DNA from: SYIM01 sp039800325
GTDB taxonomy: Bacteria; Pseudomonadota; Gammaproteobacteria; Burkholderiales; Burkholderiaceae_E
Direction: 5' to 3'
Length of the DNA stretch: 64,000 bases
Assembly: GCA_039800325.1 (NCBI GenBank)
Contig: JBDLQY010000124.1
Location: 1 to 64,000, forward strand
The position numbers and the translations under genes are program-made. The notes beneath the pieces were generated by a model. The model saw only the letters and a program-made list of their open reading frames with translations. It made no database searches and had not been told where the DNA came from. Below are positions 42,294 through 50,824 of this stretch, in pieces (the stretch's first letter is position 1; each line of letters begins with the position of its first letter).

Positions 42294-43085
42294 TTAAACC
42301 GGATTGTCGTCATCGATAAACTGATGACCGATCCCCAGCCGCCGGCCCAGTTCTGCACCTAGCGCCTGCACGCCGAAACGTTCGGTAGCGTGATGGCCGG
42401 CTGCCAGGTACACCACGCCAGCCTCGCGGGCCAGGTGAGTGGTGCGCTCTGAGATCTCGCCGCTGACAAACAGGTCAGCGCCGCCGTCAATCGCGGTCTG
42501 TAGCAGGTCTTGCGCAGCGCCGGTACACCATGCCACGCGTCGTACCGGGCGTTCTAGTGCGCCGACTGCCAGGGGTTTTCGGCCCAATCGACGCGCGACG
42601 AGGCGCACGATGGCGGCTGCAGCCAGGCTTTGCGATAGATCATGCCAGCACACCAGTCCGTCATCGCCAAGTCGACCATCAATCGCCCAGTCAAGACGCT
42701 TGCCCAGCTGCGCATTGTTACCAAGCTCAGGATGCACATCGAGCGGCAGGTGATAGGCAAACAGGTGCATGCCGCTGGCCAGCAGTTCGGCTATACGAGT
42801 ACGCCGCGGACCCAGTATGCGTGCATCTTCGCCGCGCCAGAACCAGCCGTGATGCACCAGCAGTGCATCAGCCTGAGTCTGATGTGCTGCGCGAATCAGC
42901 GAAAGACTTGCGGTGACACCACAGACCACACGACGGATAGGTCGATTACCTTCCACCTGCAGGCCGTTTGGGCAATAATCCTTAAAGCGGCTCGCGCCCA
43001 AAATGTCTTCAATACAGGCCTGCAACTGGGATGCCTGTATGGCCGCCGGGCGTCCGGATCCCTGCTCGTCTGAGCTGCGTTTCAT
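42294..43085 (-). CDS. NIF3-like dinuclear metal-binding protein
   Basis: A 263-residue NIF3 (GTP cyclohydrolase I type 2-like/YbgI) family protein. ASRFKDYCPNGLQVEG, CGVTASLSLIRAA, ADALLVHHGWFWRGE, YHLPLDVHPELGNNAQLG and GEISERTTHLAREAGVVYLAAGHHATERFGVQAL carry the His/Glu metal ligands. The physiological role of the family is not settled. Start ATG 43085 shares CATG with the start of the divergent protease gene; a TTG inside QLQACIEDIL is an alternative that would remove the overlap. The gene is convergent with tatC. Confidence 0.9.
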   Translation of the reverse strand: MKRSSDEQGSGRPAAIQASQLQACIEDILGASRFKDYCPNGLQVEGNRPIRRVVCGVTASLSLIRAAHQTQADALLVHHGWFWRGEDARILGPRRTRIAELLASGMHLFAYHLPLDVHPELGNNAQLGKRLDWAIDGRLGDDGLVCWHDLSQSLAAAAIVRLVARRLGRKPLAVGALERPVRRVAWCTGAAQDLLQTAIDGGADLFVSGEISERTTHLAREAGVVYLAAGHHATERFGVQALGAELGRRLGIGHQFIDDDNPV

Positions 43086-44235
43086 GGTCAAAAAACTCTG
43101 GTTGGTTTTTGCGCAGACGGTTACCGTACTGCTCGCAACGGTGTTTACCCTGTCGGTGCTCAGGCCGGAGTGGCTGCCTGCGCGCCTGGGCGGGGTGTCA
43201 GCGGGTTTTCGGGCTCCTCCGGCAGCCTCCGATACCCCTAGGCATTCCGCGATTCTGTCATACGGCGAGGCCGCGCAGCGAGCCATCCCCGCGGTAGTCA
43301 ACATTTACACGGCCAAAGCGGTGCGTATGCCGCCTGGGCATCCTCCAGTCGACCCCCGACGGGCACCCGGTGAGTCGCCGGGCGAGCGACCTAGCAGCAG
43401 CCTGGGTTCGGGCGTCATTGTGTCGCGCGACGGCTATGTGCTTACCAATCATCACGTGGTCGAGTCGTCCGACGAAATCGAGGTGCTCATGGCCGACGGC
43501 AGCCGTGCGCGTGCCCGGCTGGTGGGCAGTGACCCCGAAACCGACCTGGCGGTGCTGCGCATCGCAGGGCGCTCCTTGCCCGCCATTGAATTCGGTGAAT
43601 CAGACAGCGCCCGGGTGGGCGATGTCGTGCTGGCCATTGGAAACCCCTTCGGCATGGGGCAGACGGTCACGATGGGGATTGTCAGCGCGCTGGGGCGAAC
43701 GCAGCTTGGTATCAATACGTTTGAAAATTTCATTCAGACCGATGCCGCGATCAACCCGGGCAATTCGGGGGGTGCCCTGGTCGATAGTCAGGGGCGTCTG
43801 ATCGGCATCAACACCGCGATTTATTCGCGTACGGGCGGATCACTGGGCATCGGATTTGCCATTCCGGTCTCAACGGCCCGCAACGTCATGGAGCAGATCA
43901 TTCGCACCGGCGCGGTCACGCGCGGTTATATCGGGGTTGAGCCGCAGGACATCACGCCCGAACTGGCCGACGCATTCCGTCTGCCGCGTCGTGAAGGCGC
44001 CATCATCACGGGCGTACTGCGCAATAGCCCAGCCGAGCGGGCGGGTGTTCAGGTGGGCGATATTCTGGTATCGGTCGAGGGTAAGCCTATTGCCAACACT
44101 GCCATCATGCTGAACACCATTTCCCAGCTGGCCCCGGGCACTAAGGCGCGCTTCCGATTTCTGCGCCATTCGCGCGAGATTGAAGTCCTGATTACCGTGG
44201 GGCGCAGGCCCGTGCCTGGGCAAAAGCGCGAATAG
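43084..44235 (+). CDS. DegS/DegQ-like trypsin-type serine protease with one PDZ domain
   Basis: A 383-residue envelope protease. The N-terminal segment LWLVFAQTVTVLLATVFTLSVL is a membrane anchor. The catalytic triad is His in TNHHVVESS, Asp in DPETDLAVLRI and Ser in NPGNSGGALVD. One PDZ domain follows (about residues 280-375; EGAIITGVLRNSPAERAGVQVGDILVSVEG). The single PDZ and anchor suggest DegS-like architecture. In betaproteobacteria such a gene usually precedes petABC, as here. A Pro/Arg-rich loop (RMPPGHPPVDPRRAPGESPG) between residues 80 and 100 is a linker. Confidence 0.93.
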   Translation: MVKKLWLVFAQTVTVLLATVFTLSVLRPEWLPARLGGVSAGFRAPPAASDTPRHSAILSYGEAAQRAIPAVVNIYTAKAVRMPPGHPPVDPRRAPGESPGERPSSSLGSGVIVSRDGYVLTNHHVVESSDEIEVLMADGSRARARLVGSDPETDLAVLRIAGRSLPAIEFGESDSARVGDVVLAIGNPFGMGQTVTMGIVSALGRTQLGINTFENFIQTDAAINPGNSGGALVDSQGRLIGINTAIYSRTGGSLGIGFAIPVSTARNVMEQIIRTGAVTRGYIGVEPQDITPELADAFRLPRREGAIITGVLRNSPAERAGVQVGDILVSVEGKPIANTAIMLNTISQLAPGTKARFRFLRHSREIEVLITVGRRPVPGQKRE

Positions 44236-44385
44236 TTGCGCGGCCGGTCATGCATAACCAATATGGCGGGTCGGCTTTGCCATCCCAGGATGAGGTCCAG
44301 GCGCTAGTATGCGCAGCTGTGCGCTCGGGTCATCCTCATAGACCACTGAGCCCGCGCATTGATTTCACTTCAGGAGAAAGATGTC

Positions 44386-44700
44386 ATGACAACCCGTCGT
44401 CAGTTCGTGATCAAGGTACTTCCTGCCGCAGCGGCACTCGCTGGCGTGTCCGGCAATCTGGTTGCTCAGCCCGCCAAGCTTGAGGAGTCTGATCCGATCG
44501 CCCAGGCCCTGGGCTACAAGCACGATGCCACCAAGGTTGACAAGGCCAAGTTCCCCACCTGGGCGGCTGACCGCAAGTGCAATAACTGCCAGTTGTATGC
44601 GGGTAAGGCCACCGATGCATGGGCCGCCTGCGCAGCCGTTGGCAATAAACAAGTTGCCGGCCCTGGCTGGTGCTCGGCATGGGTCAAGAAAGCAGGCTAA
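44386..44700 (+). CDS. High-potential iron-sulfur protein (HiPIP), Tat-exported
   Basis: A 104-residue protein with a twin-arginine signal (TTRRQFVIKVLPAAAALAGVSG) and a small mature domain with four Cys in the spacing C-X2-C-X13-C-X13-C (CNNC, AACAAV, GPGWC), as in HiPIPs. HiPIPs are periplasmic 4Fe-4S electron carriers. ATG 44386 follows CAGGAGAAAG. The gene lies between the protease and petA, suggesting that it accepts electrons from the bc1 complex encoded next door. Export by the nearby TatABC is expected. Confidence 0.92.
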   Translation: MTTRRQFVIKVLPAAAALAGVSGNLVAQPAKLEESDPIAQALGYKHDATKVDKAKFPTWAADRKCNNCQLYAGKATDAWAACAAVGNKQVAGPGWCSAWVKKAG

Positions 44701-44807
44701 ACATCGGTTTTCAGGGGCGGATCGCCTGCGCTCGGTGTAGGGGCTTTAATTGCGGCACCGCAATAAGCTAAAATGATGGGTTACTAAATCGAGCGATCCC
44801 TTCAGTC

Positions 44808-45419
44808 ATGAGCGAATCCGCCCTACCCCCTCCCTCTTCAGTCGACTCTTCACGTCGCACAGCTATCGGACTGGCAGCCGCCTGTGGCGGTGTCGGTGGA
44901 GTAGCAACCGTTATTCCTTTCGTCAGCACGTTTGCGCCCTCCGAGAAGGCCAAGGCGGCCGGCGCTCCCGTTGAGGTCGATGTCTCGGCGATGTCGCCTG
45001 GTGAACTCAAGCGGGTTGAGTGGCGCGGCAAGCCGGTATGGGTGTTGCGCCGCACGCCTGAAATGCTGGCAACGCTGAAAGCCACCGAAGAAAAAGTGGC
45101 AGATCCTGCCTCGATTCGCACGGCTTATCCCACGCCTGACTACGCCAAGAACGCGCATCGATCGATCAAACCAGAGTTTCTGGTGGTTGTGGGCATCTGC
45201 TCGCACCTGGGATGCTCGCCCTCTGACAAGTTCCAGCCGGGGGCGCAACCGTCTCTGCCTGACGACTGGGCAGGCGGCTTTCTGTGTCCCTGCCACGGCT
45301 CGACCTTCGATCTGGCAGGCCGCGTTTACAAAAACAAGCCGGCCCCTGACAACCTTGAAGTGCCGCCGCACAAGTATTTGTCGGACGCACGTATTCTGAT
45401 CGGTGACGACAAGGCCTGA
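44808..45419 (+). CDS. petA: Cytochrome bc1 complex Rieske iron-sulfur subunit
   Basis: A 203-residue Rieske protein. The N-terminal SSRRTAIGLAAACGGVGG is a Tat signal-anchor; the 2Fe-2S ligands are in CSHLGCSP and CPCHGS, and the disulfide Cys residues are in the same loops. FDLAGRVYKNKPAPDNLEVPPHKYL is typical of the C-terminal domain. TAAAAT-like and AT-rich sequence at 44745-44775 may carry the promoter, but the spacing is not consensus. Confidence 0.96.
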   Translation: MSESALPPPSSVDSSRRTAIGLAAACGGVGGVATVIPFVSTFAPSEKAKAAGAPVEVDVSAMSPGELKRVEWRGKPVWVLRRTPEMLATLKATEEKVADPASIRTAYPTPDYAKNAHRSIKPEFLVVVGICSHLGCSPSDKFQPGAQPSLPDDWAGGFLCPCHGSTFDLAGRVYKNKPAPDNLEVPPHKYLSDARILIGDDKA

Positions 45420-45559
45420 TCGCAGGGCCGTGTGCCAAGTCGTCGGCATCTCTTAACGGATGCGGACACTGGCAGGCGGCCGCGACTTCCCGGCCCACAC
45501 GCATACACCTGGACCTGAACACACCACCCGCGCGCACGTTTCGGCGAGGAGCAAACAAG

Positions 45560-46966
45560 ATGGCGCAGCAAAAACCGATTGAAACCTCCGGTCTTCTTGG
45601 CTGGGTTGATCAGCGCTTTCCGCTGACCGCGACCTGGAAAGCACACCTGTCTGAGTATTACGCGCCCAAGAATTTCAATTTTTGGTACTTCTTCGGGTCA
45701 CTGGCCATGCTGGTGCTGGTCATTCAGATCGTTACGGGCATTTTTCTGGTGATGCACTACAAGCCTGACGCGTCACTGAATGCCGCGGGTATTCCGGTGG
45801 CTTTCGCCTCGGTCGAGTACATCATGCGTGATGTGTCCTGGGGCTGGCTGGTTCGCTATCTGCATTCCACAGGTGCTTCCGCGTTCTTTGTCGTGGTGTA
45901 CCTGCACATGTTCCGTGGGCTTATTTACGGGTCTTACCGCAAGCCGCGCGAACTGGTCTGGATCTTCGGCTGTCTCATCTTCCTGTGTCTGATGGCTGAG
46001 GCTTTCTTCGGATATCTGCTTCCCTGGGGTCAGATGTCGGATTGGGGGGCTCAGGTCCTCGTCAACCTATTCGCAGCTCTCCCCTTCATCGGCCCCGAGC
46101 TGTCAGTGTGGATTCGCGGCGACTATGTGGTCGGTGACGCAACGCTGAATCGCTTTTTTGCCTTTCACGTGATCGCCATTCCGTTGGTTCTGCTGGGCCT
46201 GGTGGCTGCGCACATTGTGGCGCTGCACGAGGTTGGGTCCAACAATCCAGATGGTGTGGATATCAAGGCCAAAAAAGATTCGGCCGGGCGCCCGATTGAC
46301 GGCATCCCTTTCCATCCCTACTACACGGTGCATGACATTCTGGGCGTGTCGGTCTTCCTGATCGCATTCTCAGCCATTGTGTTTTTTGCGCCCGAGTTTG
46401 GTGGCTACTTCCTCGAGTACAACAACTTCATACCGGCTGATCCGCTCAAGACGCCTGCGCATATTGCTCCGGTGTGGTACTTCACGCCCTACTACTCGGT
46501 GCTGCGGGCCGTGACCGAAGACTTCCTCACCTATTGGATGACGCCCTTCCTCGTGCTGTATGCGCTACTGGTTGTCGCCACGGCGCGCCAGGCTAGCGTT
46601 AAGCTGATTACCGTGCTGGCAGTCGCGGCGCTGGTCGGTGGCTTCTTCGTGGTTGAGGCCAAGTTCTGGGGGGTGGTTGCCATGGGCGCTGCGGTAATGG
46701 TGCTGTTTACCCTGCCCTGGATTGACAACAGCCCGGTTCGTTCCATTCGTTACCGTCCGGGCTGGCACAAATGGGTGTACGGACTGTTTGTGGTGGTGTT
46801 TGTGGTGCTGGGCTACCTGGGGGTCAAGCCGCCCGAGGAGACCCTCAATCTCATCGCCAAGATCGGCACCCTGCTGTACTTTGCGTTCTTCATGCTGATG
46901 CCGTGGTGGAGTGCCATGGGTGAGTTCAAGACCGTACCTGACCGAGTCACGTTTGCTGCGCACTGA
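45560..46966 (+). CDS. petB: Cytochrome b subunit of bc1 complex
   Basis: A 468-residue cytochrome b with eight or nine transmembrane segments, plus a hydrophobic C-terminal extension. The first half has RYLHSTGASAFFVVVYLHMFRGLIYGSYRK, carrying heme-ligand histidines, and LPWGQMSDWGAQV. The second has AFHVIAIPLVLLGLVAAHIVALHEVGSNNP with the remaining pair. PFHPYYTVHDILGVSVFLI and FIPADPLKTPAHIAPVWYF are standard. ATG 45560 is preceded by GAGGAGCAA; the 140-base gap after petA contains no clear gene. Confidence 0.97.
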   Translation: MAQQKPIETSGLLGWVDQRFPLTATWKAHLSEYYAPKNFNFWYFFGSLAMLVLVIQIVTGIFLVMHYKPDASLNAAGIPVAFASVEYIMRDVSWGWLVRYLHSTGASAFFVVVYLHMFRGLIYGSYRKPRELVWIFGCLIFLCLMAEAFFGYLLPWGQMSDWGAQVLVNLFAALPFIGPELSVWIRGDYVVGDATLNRFFAFHVIAIPLVLLGLVAAHIVALHEVGSNNPDGVDIKAKKDSAGRPIDGIPFHPYYTVHDILGVSVFLIAFSAIVFFAPEFGGYFLEYNNFIPADPLKTPAHIAPVWYFTPYYSVLRAVTEDFLTYWMTPFLVLYALLVVATARQASVKLITVLAVAALVGGFFVVEAKFWGVVAMGAAVMVLFTLPWIDNSPVRSIRYRPGWHKWVYGLFVVVFVVLGYLGVKPPEETLNLIAKIGTLLYFAFFMLMPWWSAMGEFKTVPDRVTFAAH

Positions 46967-46983
46967 GCCGGAGCATTAAAAAA

Positions 46984-47853
46984 ATGAACAAACTGTTGTC
47001 CTTATCGGTTGCCGCGCTCTCGGCCCTGTTCATCGGCTCAGCTCAGGCCGCTGGTAGCGACTACCCGCTCGATCGGTTTCCGGTTGAAAAGCTCACGGAT
47101 CAGGCGGCGCTTCAAAACGGTGCTAAGGTGTTCGTGAACTACTGCCTCAACTGTCATGGCGCGTCCGCCATGCGCTACAACCGCCTGCGCGATATTGGTC
47201 TCACTGAAGACCAGATTCGACGAAATCTTATGTTCACCGCCACCAAGGTTGGCGAACCCATGACGGTGGCCCTGCGCGCAGATGATGCCAAAGAGTGGTT
47301 TGGTGCACTGCCCCCTGACCTCTCGTTGATCGCGCGCGCGCGATCGTCGCAATCGGGCACCGGCTCCGACTGGCTGTACACCTATCTGCGGGCCTACTAT
47401 CGGGACGCCACTCGAACGACTGGCTGGAATAACGCCTTGTTCGAAAACGTCGGCATGCCCCATGTGTTGTGGGATTTGCAGGGCTCGCGGGGCGCCACCA
47501 TTGAAGATGTCCGTGAAGTTCGCGATCCCAAGACCAATGCGTCAACCGGGTTTGCCCGTACGGTGGTCAGTTTTGATGGGACGGGCCTGCGCTCTGAGCG
47601 CACTGAGAAAATCGAGGCTGGCGGGCATCCGCATGCCGGCAAAACCATCAAACTGGGCAAGCCCGAGGGTGGGCAGCTATCGGCGGCTGACTATGACAAG
47701 CAGATTGCCGATTTGGTGGCCTTTATCACCTACATGTCCGACCCCACCGCTGCTCAGCGCACGCGGCTGGGCGTCTGGGTGCTGCTGTTTCTCACGATCT
47801 TCACCGTTTTCGCCTGGCACCTCAATCGGGTGTACTGGAAAGACGTCAAGTAA
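46984..47853 (+). CDS. petC: Cytochrome c1 subunit of bc1 complex
   Basis: A 289-residue protein: signal peptide (LLSLSVAALSALFIGSAQAA), heme c site CLNCH within FVNYCLNCHGASAMRYNRL, an axial Met in ENVGMPHVLWDLQG, and a C-terminal membrane anchor (LGVWVLLFLTIFTVFAWHLNRVYWKDV). It completes the petABC operon, which oxidises ubiquinol and passes electrons to periplasmic carriers. A strong terminator follows. Confidence 0.97.
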   Translation: MNKLLSLSVAALSALFIGSAQAAGSDYPLDRFPVEKLTDQAALQNGAKVFVNYCLNCHGASAMRYNRLRDIGLTEDQIRRNLMFTATKVGEPMTVALRADDAKEWFGALPPDLSLIARARSSQSGTGSDWLYTYLRAYYRDATRTTGWNNALFENVGMPHVLWDLQGSRGATIEDVREVRDPKTNASTGFARTVVSFDGTGLRSERTEKIEAGGHPHAGKTIKLGKPEGGQLSAADYDKQIADLVAFITYMSDPTAAQRTRLGVWVLLFLTIFTVFAWHLNRVYWKDVK

Positions 47854-47874
47854 GTCTGCGACTGCCTGACGGGC

Positions 47875-47913
47875 GGGCAGGTCGGTGCCTGACGACCTGC
47901 CCGTTAATGTTTT
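47875..47913 (+). terminator. Rho-independent terminator after petC
   Basis: GGGCAGGTCG (47875-47884) and CGACCTGCCC (47893-47902) form a perfect 10-bp stem with an 8-base loop, followed by GTTAATGTTTT. It stands 22 bases after the petC stop and separates petABC from sspA. Confidence 0.8.
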
Positions 47914-47945
47914 CAGACTGGCCACTGTTTCTGGAGCTCTAAACC

Positions 47946-48560
47946 ATGATGGTCCTGTACTCCGGCACTACCTGCCCTTTCTCACAGCGCTGCCGCTTTG
48001 TGCTGTTCGAAAAGGGCATGGACTTCGAGATTCGCGACGTTGATTTGTACAACAAACCCGAAGACATCTCGATCATGAATCCGTATGGCCAGGTACCCGT
48101 TCTGGTCGAGCGCGATCTGATTCTGTATGAATCCAATATCATCAATGAATATATTGATGAGCGCTTTCCGCATCCGCAGCTCATGCCGGCAGATCCGGTG
48201 ATGCGCGCGCGAGCACGACTGTTTCTGTTCAACTTTGAGCGCGAGCTGTTTGTGCATGTTCAGACGCTCGAGCGTCGCGATCCCGCCAAAGACGCTCAGA
48301 AAAATCAAGAAAAGGCGCGCCACCAGATTCGTGATCGGTTGACTCAGCTCACGCCAATCTTCATCAAGAACAAGCACATGCTGGGCGAGGAGTTCTCCAT
48401 GCTAGATGTGGCCATCGCTCCGCTTCTGTGGCGCCTTGATCACTACGGCATTGAGTTACCCAAGACGGCGGCTCCGCTCTTGCGTTACGCTGAGCGCATT
48501 TTCTCTCGTCCGCATTACATCGAGGCGCTCACGCCCTCCGAGAAAGTCATGCGCCGCTGA
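47946..48560 (+). CDS. sspA: Stringent starvation protein A, GST-like
   Basis: A 204-residue GST-fold protein that binds RNA polymerase in E. coli and affects stationary-phase and acid tolerance. MVLYSGTTCPFSQRCRFVLFEKGMDFE, YLYN-like DLYNKPEDISIMNPYGQVPVLVERDLILYESNIINEYIDERFPHPQLMP and LLWRLDHYGIELP are family motifs. The start is ATG 47946 or the adjacent ATG 47949. It follows the petC terminator and so has its own promoter, not clearly visible. Confidence 0.95.
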   Translation: MMVLYSGTTCPFSQRCRFVLFEKGMDFEIRDVDLYNKPEDISIMNPYGQVPVLVERDLILYESNIINEYIDERFPHPQLMPADPVMRARARLFLFNFERELFVHVQTLERRDPAKDAQKNQEKARHQIRDRLTQLTPIFIKNKHMLGEEFSMLDVAIAPLLWRLDHYGIELPKTAAPLLRYAERIFSRPHYIEALTPSEKVMRR

Positions 48561-48593
48561 CCTTGAATCGCATGTCGTCCACACATATCGCTC

Positions 48594-49379
48594 ATGACTG
48601 AACTCTCGACCAAACCCTATCTCATACGCGCCATTCACGCATGGTGCAGCGATAGCGGCTACCGACCCTACATCGCGGTTCTCGTCGATGAGCGCACGAT
48701 CGTGCCGCGCGAGTATGTTCGTAATGGCGAAATTGTGTTGAACGTATCCGATCAGGCTACCAATCGGCTTCGCATCGGAAATGATCTGGTCGAATTCGAA
48801 GCGCGTTTTTCGGGTGTGGTGCGAAGCGTTTCGATTCCCATCGACAACGTCTCGGCCATCTACGCGCAAGAGACTGGCCATGGAATGGCGTTTGACGTAC
48901 CTAAACCGCTGGCTGTACCGCCCGCAGACAGTGCTGAGCCGCCCGCGGCGCTCCAGGCAGCCGACGCTTCTTCGGCCCCGGCGGCCGTTGCGTCAGGCAA
49001 GCGCGCTAACTTAGTCGCCGTACCTGATACCGGGCCGCCTGCGTCGGCAGTCTCAGCTCCACAGCCAACTGAATTGACCCGCAAGGCCAGTAAGGGTCCC
49101 CGTGTGGTCGCGCCGCGTGCCAGTGGGTCGGTGCGCGGAAGACCGGACGCCGCTACCGTAGCGTCCCCCAATTCTGCCGATCAAGGTGAGACCGTCGTAG
49201 CGACACCCGCGCGAGCCAAATCTGGCTCACGACGTTTGCGGGCCGTGCAAGATGGTGACGACAAATCCGCGCCAGCGTCTTCAGTGACCGCAGAAACATC
49301 CATTGCTAAGGGAGCCACCGAAGACACACCGCCAGATGAGCCACCGCCAGGCCGTCCTTATCTCAAGCGGATCAAATAG
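48594..49379 (+). CDS. sspB: Stringent starvation protein B, ClpXP adaptor
   Basis: A 261-residue SspB, the adaptor that delivers ssrA-tagged proteins to ClpXP. The N-terminal 110 residues are the dimeric tag-binding domain (KPYLIRAIHAWCSDSGYRPYIAVLVDE, EIVLNVSDQATNRLRIGND, ARFSGVVRSVSIPIDNVSAIYAQETGHGM). A linker of about 140 Ala/Pro/Ser/Lys-rich residues follows, then the ClpX-docking tail GRPYLKRIK, which fits the XB motif of E. coli SspB. The linker is much longer than in E. coli (165 residues total). Confidence 0.94.
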   Translation: MTELSTKPYLIRAIHAWCSDSGYRPYIAVLVDERTIVPREYVRNGEIVLNVSDQATNRLRIGNDLVEFEARFSGVVRSVSIPIDNVSAIYAQETGHGMAFDVPKPLAVPPADSAEPPAALQAADASSAPAAVASGKRANLVAVPDTGPPASAVSAPQPTELTRKASKGPRVVAPRASGSVRGRPDAATVASPNSADQGETVVATPARAKSGSRRLRAVQDGDDKSAPASSVTAETSIAKGATEDTPPDEPPPGRPYLKRIK

Positions 49380-49409
49380 CGTCCAGGCGGCGAGGTCTTT
49401 GCAGCACAT

Positions 49410-49485
49410 GCCGGCTTAGCTCAGTTGGTAGAGCAACCGCCTTGTAAGCGGTAGGTCACCTGTTCGAGTCAGGTAGCCGGCACCA
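49410..49485 (+). tRNA. tRNA-Thr (anticodon UGU)
   Basis: A cloverleaf with acceptor arm GCCGGC/GCCGGC, D-arm GCTCAGTTGGTAGAGC, anticodon loop CTTGTAA with anticodon TGT, T-loop TTCGAGT, and encoded CCA at 49483-49485. It lies 30 bases after sspB on the same strand and faces the lipoprotein gene at 49506. Confidence 0.97.
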
Positions 49486-49505
49486 ATTCAAGACTGAGGC
49501 CGCGG

Positions 49506-50234
49506 TTACTCGGCCAGCCAGGCGCGCAGGGTGGCCTTCAGGGCTCTCCATCGATCGTAAACAAAGCCCAGTACGCGCGTATACCAGGGCAGATCAAGTA
49601 CGACGACCGCATAGAATTGCTGTGGTGACTTCATGGCTGTGGCAACGGGCACCGACCATTGCACCGAACGGCCATCGCTCGCGATGTTTCCGTTTGACTC
49701 GAGCACTCGGGGTGCCTGAACCGTCCACTTGAGCGCGCGGCCTGCAAACAGGCTTTCAGCCAGCGCAGCGCCACCCAGATTCTCAAGCGAGCGATCTCGG
49801 CTATCGCCCAACGTGACCCGGCTTTCAATGCGAAGGGTGTTGTCGTCGATGCGCTCGACCATTAATGTGCCCATGCGTGACTCAGTGCTCCCACCCAGAG
49901 AGCCTGCTAAAGCCACCGTTGGAGCGCTGAGCTGCATTCGGCAGACTACATTACCTGCAGCACTCGTCTCGGAGGTGTCAACCTGCACACCCTTGGCAGC
50001 GTCCGCGCGTGCCTGCTTAAACAAGTCATCACAGACTTTCTTGCCGGCGTCACCCATGGTGGCCAACGCAGCTAGCTTTGCGTCGAGACGAAATTCCGCC
50101 GTGTACGTCGCTCGATGAGTATCGACCGAGATCGATTGCTCAAGATCGAAGCAGCCGCCCAGAAGACTCAGTGACAACACCGCGGCGAACCGCTGCAATC
50201 GACGAGCCTGAAGCAATGAAAGGCAGGGCATCAT
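49506..50234 (-). CDS. Predicted lipoprotein of unknown function
   Basis: A 242-residue protein with a lipobox (SLLGGC, Cys28), a mature domain of mixed strands (FDLEQSISVDTHRATYTAEFRLDAK, ...VERIDDNTLRIESRV) and a C-terminal hydrophobic stretch (FYAVVVLDLPWYTRVLGFVYD) that may pack against the membrane. It has two conserved-looking Cys in the mature part (KVCDDL, NVVCRM). I do not recognise a characterised family. It overlaps the LOG gene upstream by 4 bases and so belongs to the motA-motB-LOG transcription unit. Confidence 0.75.
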   Translation of the reverse strand: MMPCLSLLQARRLQRFAAVLSLSLLGGCFDLEQSISVDTHRATYTAEFRLDAKLAALATMGDAGKKVCDDLFKQARADAAKGVQVDTSETSAAGNVVCRMQLSAPTVALAGSLGGSTESRMGTLMVERIDDNTLRIESRVTLGDSRDRSLENLGGAALAESLFAGRALKWTVQAPRVLESNGNIASDGRSVQWSVPVATAMKSPQQFYAVVVLDLPWYTRVLGFVYDRWRALKATLRAWLAE

Positions 50235-50824
50235 GAGGGTTTAGGCTCTATCCACTTGTTGACCAACGGCGCTTTCCAGTGCGCCAACCCTTCCAGCAGG
50301 CTGTCGACGGTGCTATGCATAATGATCATGCGGCCATGATCAGGCTTCATAAAACCTTCGGTGACTGCATGATCAAGAAAGTTCTGCAGCGAATCGAAAA
50401 AGCCATTGACGTTCAGCGCACCGCAGGCCTTGGCTGGCGAACTATGATGGTCATTCAGTTGTGTAAGGGTGGCGACTTCAAAGAGCTCTTCCAGAGTGCC
50501 CAGACCGCCTGGCATGGCGATAAAGGCATCAGCCAGTTCTGACATCCTTGCCTTGCGGGCGCGCATGTCAGAAACCACCTCGTGGCGGGTTACGGCAGGG
50601 TGCAAATGGCCCCGTTCAAAAAGACGACGATTGATGATGCCGGTAACGTCGGCGCCTGCGGCCAGCGCAGCGTCCGCGAGCACGCCCATCAGACCCATAT
50701 GCGTGCCCCCGTAAACAAGCCCTATGCCGCGCCTAGCAATGCCTGCGCCTAGCGCACGCGCAGCCGCTGCATAGTCGGGCGAGATCCCGTGATTAGAGCC
50801 GCAGAAGACAGCGATACGCCTCAC
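50231..50824 (-). CDS. LOG-family nucleoside 5'-monophosphate phosphoribohydrolase
   Basis: A 197-residue protein of the Lonely Guy (TIGR00730) family, which cleaves the ribose phosphate from adenine-type nucleotides and in plants yields active cytokinin. IAVFCGSNHG, YGGTHMGLMGVLADAAL, SDMRARKARMSELADAFIAMPGGLGTLEE and LNVNGFFDSLQNFLDHAVTEGFM are typical; the MRARK and PGGLGTLEE motifs are intact. It overlaps motB and the lipoprotein by 4 bases each. The in vivo substrate in bacteria is generally not known. Confidence 0.92.
   Translation of the reverse strand: MRRIAVFCGSNHGISPDYAAAARALGAGIARRGIGLVYGGTHMGLMGVLADAALAAGADVTGIINRRLFERGHLHPAVTRHEVVSDMRARKARMSELADAFIAMPGGLGTLEELFEVATLTQLNDHHSSPAKACGALNVNGFFDSLQNFLDHAVTEGFMKPDHGRMIIMHSTVDSLLEGLAHWKAPLVNKWIEPKPS

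Noticed and set aside
44701..44807. Standard sigma-70 promoter before petA
   Set aside because: TTGCGG (44750) and TAAAAT (44769) are only 13 bases apart, too close for a normal promoter; other pairs are weak.
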